From Acidobacteriota bacterium (lineage in GTDB: Bacteria; Acidobacteriota; Terriglobia; Acidiferrales; UBA7541), in assembly GCA_013289855.1 (NCBI GenBank), contig JABCZD010000002.1, positions 124,001 to 188,000 of the forward strand: 64,000 nt of DNA. The letters run 5' to 3'. The notes below the pieces were generated by a model, which saw only the letters and a list, made by a program, of their open reading frames with translations, was not told where the DNA came from and searched no databases. A program made the translations under genes and the position numbers. Below are positions 55,780-62,706 of the stretch, in pieces. The first letter of the stretch is position 1. Every line of letters starts with the position of its first letter.

Positions 55780-56691
55780 ATGCGCTTTGACGGCCTCCAG
55801 GGACCATCCGGCAAGCCAGGCGACCGCGAAGAACCTAACTTCGTCGCAGCGGCTTTTAATCTACAGTACAACTGGATCGCGCTTGGGGGCGCCGTGTTGT
55901 TCGCGGTGGTAAGCGGGAGTCTGCTGCCGATTATTTTGGCCGCGGGCACCGAGCTGATGTATCTGGCCATCGTTCCGCAGATGGCCACGTTTCAACGGCT
56001 GGTGCGGTCCTGGAAGTTTGGCGAAGAGCTGCAACAGCGCCAGGTGCAATACGCGCAGATGCTGTCCAGCTTGTCACCGGAAGCGAAAGCGCGCTATGCC
56101 AAACTGGCCCAAGTGTGCGCATACGTGCGCGGCAACTTTTCACAATTTTCTTCCACTTCCAAAATCTTCCTCGAACAGATGAATGCGCGGCTGGACGGCT
56201 TGCTCGACGGCTATGCCCGGCTGCTGCTGGCGGCTTCGCAGCAACAACAATATCTGAAAGCCACGGACCCGGATGAGATCGACGAGGAAATCGCCGCGCT
56301 ACAAAAAGAAATGAGCAACGATCCGGTAAAGGTGCAGGAGATTAATAAAAAGCGCGTGGAAATTCTGACCAAGCGGCTCGAGAAGTATCAGAAGATTTGC
56401 GAGAATCAGCAAATCGTTGACGCGCAATGTTCCGCCATCGAAGATGCCTTGCACCTGGTGCGCGATCAATCGGTGACCATGCGCGACCCGCAACAAGTGA
56501 GCGATCAACTGGATAATCTGGTGCGCGACGTGGAGCAGACCGAGCAAACCGTCCAGCAAGTAGAAGCGATCTTTGGCAACATGACCGGGAATATGGGCGG
56601 AAACATAGGCGCTGATCTTGACTTGCTATTGCCACCGGACAGCACGCCATCTAGTTCCGGCGCCGCAAAACGTTCTCGCAGCAAAAACTAA
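55780..56691 (+). CDS. Membrane coiled-coil protein of PspA operon
   Basis: A 303-residue protein not recognised as a named family. A hydrophobic pair at about residues 30-68 (WIALGGAVLFAVVSGSLLPI, then ILAAGTELMYLAIVP) would place it in the inner membrane; residues 75-245 are predicted long helices (FGEELQQRQVQYAQMLSSLS, AALQKEMSNDPVKVQEINKK, RVEILTKRLEKYQKI) and another near 245-270 (LDNLVRDVEQTEQTVQQVEA). A Gly/Met-rich then Ser/Lys tail ends it. The gene abuts both neighbours without gap, implying fixed stoichiometry with the ATPase before it and the AAA+ protein after it. Confidence 0.8.
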   Translation: MRFDGLQGPSGKPGDREEPNFVAAAFNLQYNWIALGGAVLFAVVSGSLLPIILAAGTELMYLAIVPQMATFQRLVRSWKFGEELQQRQVQYAQMLSSLSPEAKARYAKLAQVCAYVRGNFSQFSSTSKIFLEQMNARLDGLLDGYARLLLAASQQQQYLKATDPDEIDEEIAALQKEMSNDPVKVQEINKKRVEILTKRLEKYQKICENQQIVDAQCSAIEDALHLVRDQSVTMRDPQQVSDQLDNLVRDVEQTEQTVQQVEAIFGNMTGNMGGNIGADLDLLLPPDSTPSSSGAAKRSRSKN

Positions 56692-58434
56692 GTGAACACA
56701 CCGCGTCCATTTTCGGCCACCGCTCTTGACACGCTTCCAGCTTGGGCACGGGAGCTTTCGGAAAAATACTATTCGCGATCGTTCACCATGTTCGTTTTGC
56801 ACGGCAACGTGCGTGACCTGGTGCCCCTGCAAAAACCAGACGCCATGGAATTCGTTCCGCTGGAGCAGTTCCTCTCAAGTGCACTTTTCGGGCAGCGCGA
56901 CCTTATTCTGCAGTACGACCGCGGGGGACTGAGCTTTGGATCCTCGGCCACGCAAGCTGATTTTCGGCGTGCGCTCGAAGGCTACGACAGTTTTCACGGC
57001 ACCACCTACGCGCAAGGGCTGCCGCGCAATCCCGACGCAGTCTTGAATGTGCTGGACAACTATTTGCGGTTGCGCATCCAGGACCACAAGAAAATTGCTC
57101 TGATCCTGGATTTCGCGGAAACCATCGCGCCCGCGGGCGATGTCTCCGGGATGTCTGCCGAAGATCGCAACTCCCTCGTGATTCTGAAGCGCTGGGCGCG
57201 CAATCCGGCGTTTCTGAGCGCGGACCTGACGATTTGCCTGATCGCCGAAAATCGCATCGAATTGAATCAGGGAATCGTGCAGAATCCCGGGGTTTCGTCG
57301 ATTGAGATTCCCCTGCCGGACGGTGAGGAGCGCCTACAATTCGTTCGCGCCCAGCTTAAAATCAGCGCGCTGCCTGAGGGATCGGAGGTTTCCGATGAGA
57401 CCCTGGCGAAGCTTGGGGGCGGATTAAAGCGCGTACAACTGTTCAGCCTGATCGCCCACTCGCTGCAAAACCACCAGCCGCTGACGCTGAAATTTCTTTC
57501 GAAGCGCAAAAAGGATTTGATCGAATCCGAAGCCGGCGGCCTGCTGGAATTCGTGCAGAGCCGCTTCGATCTTTCCTACGTCGCGGGTAACGATCAGGCC
57601 AAGCGAAAACTGCAGGATGCGGCGGCCGCCGTGCGAACCGGCAACACCGACGTTTTGCCTATGGGTTACGTCATTTGCGGACCCGTGGGCACCGGGAAAA
57701 CATTTCTAACCACTTGCTTTGCCGGAGAAGTTGGCATTCCCGCAGTGACGCTGAAAAATTTTCGCAGTATGTGGCAAGGCGTCACGGAAGGAAATCTCGA
57801 GCGCGTGCTGACTTTGCTGAAAGCCATGAGCCCGATCGCCGTGATTGTCGATGAAGCCGATGCTCAGCTCGGCGACCGCTCGAGTTCCGGGGATAGCGGC
57901 GTGGGTAGCCGGGTTTTTGCGCAAATCGCGCAGTTCATGGGCAACACGGAGTTTCGCGGAAAAGTAATCTGGTTTCTTTTGACCAGCCGACCGGATCTTT
58001 TGCCCGTCGACCTGAAGCGCCAGGGCCGCGCCGAGGAGCACATCGCACTCTTCTATCCGGAAACAGCGGAAGAACGGCTCGCGCTTCTGCGCGCCATGCA
58101 GAAGAAAATCGGCATGCCGTTGCTGCCGGACGAAATCGAAAAGTTTTTTTTGCAGAACTCCGGAACTCTTTCCGGAGCAGACATCGAAGCGGTGTTGATC
58201 CGCAGCCAGCTAAGAAGCCGCTTGCTCAAGAAAAAATCCGTGGATACGGACGATTTGAAGTCGACGCTAGAAGACTTCATCCCGCCATATTACCCAACGG
58301 AGATCGATCTGCAGAATCTGGTGGCGGTGCTGGAATGCACGAGCAGGAGCTTGCTGCCGCAGAAATATCGCGATCTGGAGCGCAGCGAGCTGATTCGCCA
58401 AGTCCACGAACTCCTGGCCAACGCGCGCGAGTAG
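56692..58434 (+). CDS. AAA+ ATPase of PspA operon
   Basis: A 580-residue AAA+ protein starting at a GTG immediately after the preceding stop. Residues 1-290 hold an N-terminal domain (WARELSEKYYSRSFTMFVLH ... KIALILDFAETIAPAGDVSG) that looks like a degenerate ATPase fold. The C-terminal AAA module has Walker A GPVGTGKT (330-337), pore-like segment FRSMWQGVTEGN, Walker B VIVDEAD (384-390), Ser in place of Asn at sensor 1 (WFLLTSRPDLLP), and a plausible arginine finger in RQGRAEEH. It likely remodels a protein complex, plausibly PspA assemblies or the transporter, by analogy with PspF/FtsH-type partners. Confidence 0.85.
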   Translation: MNTPRPFSATALDTLPAWARELSEKYYSRSFTMFVLHGNVRDLVPLQKPDAMEFVPLEQFLSSALFGQRDLILQYDRGGLSFGSSATQADFRRALEGYDSFHGTTYAQGLPRNPDAVLNVLDNYLRLRIQDHKKIALILDFAETIAPAGDVSGMSAEDRNSLVILKRWARNPAFLSADLTICLIAENRIELNQGIVQNPGVSSIEIPLPDGEERLQFVRAQLKISALPEGSEVSDETLAKLGGGLKRVQLFSLIAHSLQNHQPLTLKFLSKRKKDLIESEAGGLLEFVQSRFDLSYVAGNDQAKRKLQDAAAAVRTGNTDVLPMGYVICGPVGTGKTFLTTCFAGEVGIPAVTLKNFRSMWQGVTEGNLERVLTLLKAMSPIAVIVDEADAQLGDRSSSGDSGVGSRVFAQIAQFMGNTEFRGKVIWFLLTSRPDLLPVDLKRQGRAEEHIALFYPETAEERLALLRAMQKKIGMPLLPDEIEKFFLQNSGTLSGADIEAVLIRSQLRSRLLKKKSVDTDDLKSTLEDFIPPYYPTEIDLQNLVAVLECTSRSLLPQKYRDLERSELIRQVHELLANARE

Positions 58435-58449
58435 TACGCAAACCAGCCC

Positions 58450-59049
58450 TCAAATTACGATTCCATCCATACGGAAAGCTCGCTTCTGCGCGGTGAATTG
58501 TGGAATTGGTTTGGCCTTGAGTAAAGGCGCCTGGTCCGTCCAGAAATCCGAGAACTCTTTTTTTTCTCCCGTACGATAGTAGTGCAAAAGATAGGCTTGG
58601 TCGCTCGCGGTATATGCCGAAAACCACGGATCAATATCACGAATTCCGATCTCGTGAAGCAGGGAGAGTCCGTAACTCGCGGCCTCCATTTCGTATGCTG
58701 CGATTTCCGGGAAAAGCCGTTCGTCAACCGGCGGGCGATACTGCCTTCCCAATTCAAATGCACCGGGAGCAACGTTCCATTGCACCGTGTGGCCAAATAG
58801 GTGAGCCAGCAGGAACAGGCGCTGCTCGGGAGTCACCGCGTAATCAATATGGATTTCGACGCCATCCAGGTCCCCTGTTAATGGATCCGGAATATCTCTG
58901 GTCACGATGCGTAGGTGATAGTGCTGCTCGATACGTTGCTGCACAACGGCGCAGTACTCGGCAAAAGGTATATCCACCGGCCGATTGTACACCGAAGATA
59001 TCTCCTCTAATCGAACGCGTCTATCCAGGCGGCTGCGCGATGAAGCCAT
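58450..59049 (-). CDS. ImmA/IrrE-like protein lacking catalytic Glu
   Basis: A 199-residue protein resembling the ImmA/IrrE zinc-peptidase fold. The metal-site helix reads LFLLAHLFGHTVQW: the two histidines of HExxH are in place but the general-base Glu is Leu. The downstream helix EMEAASYGLSLLHEIGIRD corresponds to the third-ligand region (EAxxFAxxLL in ImmA). The N-terminus (RVRLEEISSVYNRPVDIPFA) is helical. The C-terminal 60 residues are not recognised. It may be a sensor or a pseudo-peptidase. It converges on the AAA+ gene with a 15-base gap. Confidence 0.6.
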   Translation of the reverse strand: MASSRSRLDRRVRLEEISSVYNRPVDIPFAEYCAVVQQRIEQHYHLRIVTRDIPDPLTGDLDGVEIHIDYAVTPEQRLFLLAHLFGHTVQWNVAPGAFELGRQYRPPVDERLFPEIAAYEMEAASYGLSLLHEIGIRDIDPWFSAYTASDQAYLLHYYRTGEKKEFSDFWTDQAPLLKAKPIPQFTAQKRAFRMDGIVI

Positions 59050-59145
59050 GAGTCAGGAAAGCAAAGCGAAAAATGTGGCTTGAAGTAGATTTACCCGAGT
59101 CATACCATATTGCCTGCGAACCACCACATGCGCGAGGAGGTACTC

Positions 59146-60267
59146 ATGCACATCGCGCGGCTTTCTAACGCCCGGCTTTCGTTAGGCACCTTCTCTCTTC
59201 GGTTTCCGATCCTGATCCGGCAGCTCTGGCGGCTTGCGGCAATAGGTCTGGTATTTAGTCTATCTGCGCCCGGCAGCGCAAGAACGCAAAAGCCCGCCGG
59301 CGTGGCGGACGCGCACGAATTGGTGACCGGCCAGACGGAGATTCTGGTTACCCCTGAGCAACGGCAATCCGCCGTCGATCTACTCGAAAATGTGCAGCGC
59401 AACTTCGCGGTAGCCATGTCCCGCTTTCCCTACACCATGAAGGTCTCTTTCAAGGGCAGCGGCGACACGCAGTATGAAGGCGATGGCACCATGGAGGCCG
59501 AAGAGTTGTTGCCGAACTGGCGATGGACTGCGCAGGTTGGAGGAGTCGTATCCACGCGAATGACGCTGGACGGCAAAACCTATGGAACCGCGGAAGCGGT
59601 TCCGATGCGCGTGCAGATGGTTCGCGAAGCGCTGTTTCGCCCCATTTCTGGTTCGCCGAATCAGAAGGCCATTCGCGTGGCGGATGTCGATTTCGGCGGC
59701 AAGCAGCTCACCTGCGTGCTGCTTGCCGGGAATGGGCCGCGCACCGGCATGCCGCGCCAATGGTGGGACCGCGAATACTGCGTCGAAGCGAGCACTGGGC
59801 TATTGATGATTTCCTCCGAAGCCGCTGGCGTCTATGCGATGTATGACTACACAAATGCGGTGAACTTTCACGGGCATACCTTGCCGGGGCAGATCACTTT
59901 TTTCCAGGGCGAAAAAAGGGTCCTCGAAATTCATATAGACAGCATGACGGACGGCGTCGAAAACGCAGAAACCCTGTTCAATTCGACGGCCGCCGGAGAG
60001 TTGCGCGCGCCCACATTTCTCCTGGCCTCAGCGCAATGGACGCCCATTCGCGTGGATGAGAATTCTGGAGGATCCGTGGTTCGCATCGAGCCGGTGATCG
60101 TCCATGCGACGATCAGCAATGATTCGGGTGAAGTGCTCGAAGCGGAAGCTGTCGGAAATTCCGATCTAAACCAGCGCGCTTTGGAAGTTGTCAAGCGCAC
60201 AGCATATCCGCCCACGGGCTTTCAGCGCGATTTGTACGTGGCCGTTGAATTCTTCGTCCGGCAGTAA
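59146..60267 (+). CDS. Exported protein with TonB C-terminal domain
   Basis: A 373-residue protein starting at ATG 59146 behind GAGGAGGTACTC. A signal or anchor segment (RLAAIGLVFSLSAPGSARTQ) is near residues 38-57. A middle region of about 200 residues (MKVSFKGSGDTQYEGDGTME ... WRWTAQVGGVVSTRMTLDG) resembles outer-membrane-lipoprotein-like beta sheets. The last 75 residues are a TonB_C domain (IVHATISNDSGEVLEAEAVG, NSDLNQRALEVVKRTAYPPT). Unlike classical TonB there is no Pro-rich linker. It could pair with the Oar-type receptors or be a TonB_C-decorated secreted protein, a form common in acidobacteria. Confidence 0.75.
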   Translation: MHIARLSNARLSLGTFSLRFPILIRQLWRLAAIGLVFSLSAPGSARTQKPAGVADAHELVTGQTEILVTPEQRQSAVDLLENVQRNFAVAMSRFPYTMKVSFKGSGDTQYEGDGTMEAEELLPNWRWTAQVGGVVSTRMTLDGKTYGTAEAVPMRVQMVREALFRPISGSPNQKAIRVADVDFGGKQLTCVLLAGNGPRTGMPRQWWDREYCVEASTGLLMISSEAAGVYAMYDYTNAVNFHGHTLPGQITFFQGEKRVLEIHIDSMTDGVENAETLFNSTAAGELRAPTFLLASAQWTPIRVDENSGGSVVRIEPVIVHATISNDSGEVLEAEAVGNSDLNQRALEVVKRTAYPPTGFQRDLYVAVEFFVRQ

Positions 60268-60276
60268 TTTTCTTTC

Positions 60277-60305
60277 GTGTTCTCTAGCTAGAACTACTCT
60301 TTTTC
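60277..60305 (+). terminator. Possible weak terminator
   Basis: GTTCT-ctagct-AGAAC followed by TACTCTTTTT just after the TonB_C-domain gene. The stem is only 5 bp, so termination would be weak. Confidence 0.35.
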
Positions 60306-60417
60306 CCGCGCGTCAGAAACGCGAAGCTCGTCTGATTTTGTGCTCTCCGATGAGTTCCATCTCTTCAGCTACGCGACCCGCGTCCCCCGCCTCCTAACTG
60401 CTCATTGCGTTTGCAAC

Positions 60418-60439
60418 TTGACATTAGTCGCTGTAATGT
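60418..60439. promoter_or_regulatory. TetR-type operator candidate (copy 1)
   Basis: TTGACATTAGTCGCTG followed by TAATGT, containing the dyad ACATTA-N7-TAATGT, 66 bases before the TetR start. A second copy (18/22 identical) lies before the downstream TonB receptor. No good -10 box follows TTGACA at normal spacing. Confidence 0.55.
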
Positions 60440-60504
60440 TAGGGTCGCTATCAAAATATGGTATGGGGTACTTCGAGTGGTGTGTTTCCTGGAGTAATCT
60501 CGAC

Positions 60505-61209
60505 ATGCGAAATGAAAACAGCGCGGCAGTTCCGCCGTCGCTGCCCGGAAGCGCCAAAACTGGCCGGGCTACAAAAACCAAACGCGGCCGCGACGCTGCC
60601 GCCAAGGAGCCCGTCACCGGTCTTCGCGAACGCAAAAAAGCCCGGCTCCGGCAACAGATCGTCGAAACAGCACTGCATCTTTTTCGACAGCGTGGCTACG
60701 AGAACACCCGCATCGATGACATCGTGCAGACGCTGGAAATCAGCCAGCCCACGTTTTTTCGTTATTTCCCCAGTAAAGATGCGGTATTGCGCGAAGTGGG
60801 GCGCCGCGCGTTTACGCGCCAGGCCGAGAGTCTTAAGGCCGAATTGTCCACCAAAGCCACCACCGAGCAACGTTTGCGCCGGTTCTATGAATCGCTCGGG
60901 AATGTCACGGAAGTAGGGCGGCCGCTGTGGCAGGCGGTAATTCTCGCTGGCGCCATGGACCCGGTGCGTTCGCCGGAGCTGCGCGGCGCGGAGGCCACCA
61001 CTGTCAGCCTGTTGCGCGAGATTATTGCGGAGGGTCAAAGGAACGGTGAAATAACAAAAGATTTCCCGGTGGTACACCTCGCTGAGTTCATGGAGGGCAT
61101 GTTCAACACCGTGGTCCGTCAATGGGCGGTTGATCTTACTGGACCGCACAAACTTACCGAGAGGGTACGCAATGCAGTCGAATTTTTCTTGCGCGGTGCA
61201 AAGCCTTAA
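60505..61209 (+). CDS. TetR-family transcriptional regulator
   Basis: A 234-residue repressor. A basic N-terminal tail of about 40 residues precedes the helix-turn-helix (RLRQQIVETALHLFRQRGYE, NTRIDDIVQTLEISQPTFFR, YFPSKDAVLREVGRR). The C-terminal ligand-binding domain is typical in length. I choose the ATG at 60505 (GGAG ten bases upstream); an upstream frame to 60340 has poor composition. A dyad operator candidate is 66 bases upstream. It precedes an alcohol dehydrogenase gene by 93 bases and may control it and the second TonB receptor. Confidence 0.9.
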   Translation: MRNENSAAVPPSLPGSAKTGRATKTKRGRDAAAKEPVTGLRERKKARLRQQIVETALHLFRQRGYENTRIDDIVQTLEISQPTFFRYFPSKDAVLREVGRRAFTRQAESLKAELSTKATTEQRLRRFYESLGNVTEVGRPLWQAVILAGAMDPVRSPELRGAEATTVSLLREIIAEGQRNGEITKDFPVVHLAEFMEGMFNTVVRQWAVDLTGPHKLTERVRNAVEFFLRGAKP

Positions 61210-61302
61210 CTCGAACCGCGGCTCATTTCTTCTTAGCAGATGAACCGCGCCCTTGGCGCAAAATCTGACTCACGCTGCAAAAAATTCCATGAGGTGCATG
61301 CC

Positions 61303-62322
61303 ATGAAAGCAGCAATCCTGCGCGAATTCAAAGCCCCGCTTGCCATCGAAGAAGTCCCTCCGCCAAAGCTCGATGCCAACGAAGTCTTGCTCGAGGTGGA
61401 AGCCTGTGGCGTTTGCCATTCGGATCTCCATGTGGCGGATGGCGATTGGCCGCAAATCGTTCCGATAACCAAGCGTCCCTTAATTCTTGGGCATGAGATC
61501 GTCGGCCGCGTCGTGGAAAAGGGGCACGCCGTCGAGACGCTGCAAGTGGGCGACCGCGTCGGTGTGCCTTGGGTCCATTGGACCTGCGGCGAGTGCGAAC
61601 TGTGCCGCGAAGGCAACGAAAACCTCTGCGCCAACCAGAAAATTACTGGCGTCACCGTGGATGGTGGTTACGCGGAATTTGTGAAAGCTCCCGCGAGTCA
61701 CGCGCTCAAGATTCCTGAGGGGCTTTCTTCCGCTGCCGCCGCGCCGCTATTCTGTGCGGGCGTCACCGTGTATCGCGCCTTGCAGCACGCGAAAATCAAG
61801 GCCGGGCAGCAGGTGGCGATTTTTGGTGTAGGTGGTCTCGGTCACTTGGCGGTGCAAATCGCAAAGGAACTGGGAGCCATTGTCACGGCCATCGACATTT
61901 CCGATGAAAAACTTGCGCATGCCAAAAGCGTGGGCGCATCTGTCACGCTCAACATTGTTTCTGCAAATGTTGTCAAGGAATTGCGGCGGACGGGCGGCGT
62001 CCACGTTGCTTTGGTGACTTCCGCAGCGCGGGCTGCCTATGACGCTGCTTTGCCCTGCGTGCGACCCACCGGCATGCTCCTGGTTGTTGGTCTGCCTTCC
62101 GAGTCCCTTTGTTTTCCGCCCATCCTGATGGCGGCTACGGAGGTGCGCATCCAAGCCTCCTCCGTCGGCACGAGAGAGGACCTGCGCAAGGTCCTCGAAA
62201 TGGCCGCCGCGGGAAAGCTGCACTGTCAGGTAACGGCGCGACCCCTGGCGCAGGCCAACGACGTGCTCGCCGAATTGCGTGCTGGCTCCGTTGCGGGCCG
62301 CATCGTCCTCACACCGCGATAA
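61303..62322 (+). CDS. Zinc alcohol dehydrogenase, AdhP-like
   Basis: A 339-residue medium-chain alcohol dehydrogenase. Catalytic zinc ligands are in CGVCHSDLHVADGDWP and LGHEIVG; the structural zinc cysteines in CGECELCREGNENLC; the NAD-binding site in VAIFGVGGLGHLAVQIAKEL. This is the pattern of propanol-preferring bacterial ADHs that interconvert alcohols and aldehydes. The start at 61303 follows GAGGTG; upstream in-frame codons add an unlikely basic extension. Probably regulated by the adjacent TetR protein. Confidence 0.92.
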   Translation: MKAAILREFKAPLAIEEVPPPKLDANEVLLEVEACGVCHSDLHVADGDWPQIVPITKRPLILGHEIVGRVVEKGHAVETLQVGDRVGVPWVHWTCGECELCREGNENLCANQKITGVTVDGGYAEFVKAPASHALKIPEGLSSAAAAPLFCAGVTVYRALQHAKIKAGQQVAIFGVGGLGHLAVQIAKELGAIVTAIDISDEKLAHAKSVGASVTLNIVSANVVKELRRTGGVHVALVTSAARAAYDAALPCVRPTGMLLVVGLPSESLCFPPILMAATEVRIQASSVGTREDLRKVLEMAAAGKLHCQVTARPLAQANDVLAELRAGSVAGRIVLTPR

Positions 62323-62445
62323 GTACCTTACCCAACGACCTCCCGGCCTAGCCGGGCAAAAAACCGCTTTCCTGCCGCTATGGATTTCCGGTAAGCTACC
62401 CGCTCCGAGTCATCAAAAACACTGATGTGATGCATTAAAATAGTG

Positions 62446-62467
62446 TTGACATTAGTTTCTATTATGT
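62446..62467. promoter_or_regulatory. TetR-type operator candidate (copy 2)
   Basis: TTGACATTAGTTTCTA followed by TTATGT, 18 of 22 bases identical to the element upstream of the TetR gene, sharing the first 11 bases exactly. Located about 240 bases before the TonB receptor ATG. Confidence 0.55.
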
Positions 62468-62483
62468 GATATCCACTATCACA
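62465..62483. promoter_or_regulatory. Dyad TGTGATA-tccac-TATCACA
   Basis: A perfect 7-bp inverted repeat with a 5-base spacer, overlapping the end of the TetR-type element. The TGTGA/TCACA ends recall a CRP site but the spacing between them is 9 rather than 6 bases, so another regulator is more likely. Confidence 0.5.
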
Positions 62484-62706
62484 ATTTCGGAATCTGTCGA
62501 GGTGTGGGGGTACGGTTTCGCGGGAGTTGTCGAAGGTCTCTCGGCTTTCTTGGCCCGTGCATGCGCGATTTGCGATCGCCTGCGGACGTCACAGCGGTGC
62601 ACCGTTCCGTATTTTCCCATGTGTTTATGAGTAGTCGTGGTGCGAATTATCTATGCCATTGACGCAAAGACACCGTTGAGTGTAGCTCGGCAACCGGGAG
62701 GAACAA

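Noticed and set aside
60418..60446. Standard sigma-70 promoter for the TetR gene using TTGACA
   Set aside because: No acceptable -10 hexamer at 16-18 bases; the conserved element is better explained as an operator, though a promoter function is not excluded.
62465..62483. CRP-type site TGTGA ... TCACA
   Set aside because: The half sites are 9 bases apart instead of the 6 used by CRP, so it is recorded as an unassigned dyad.
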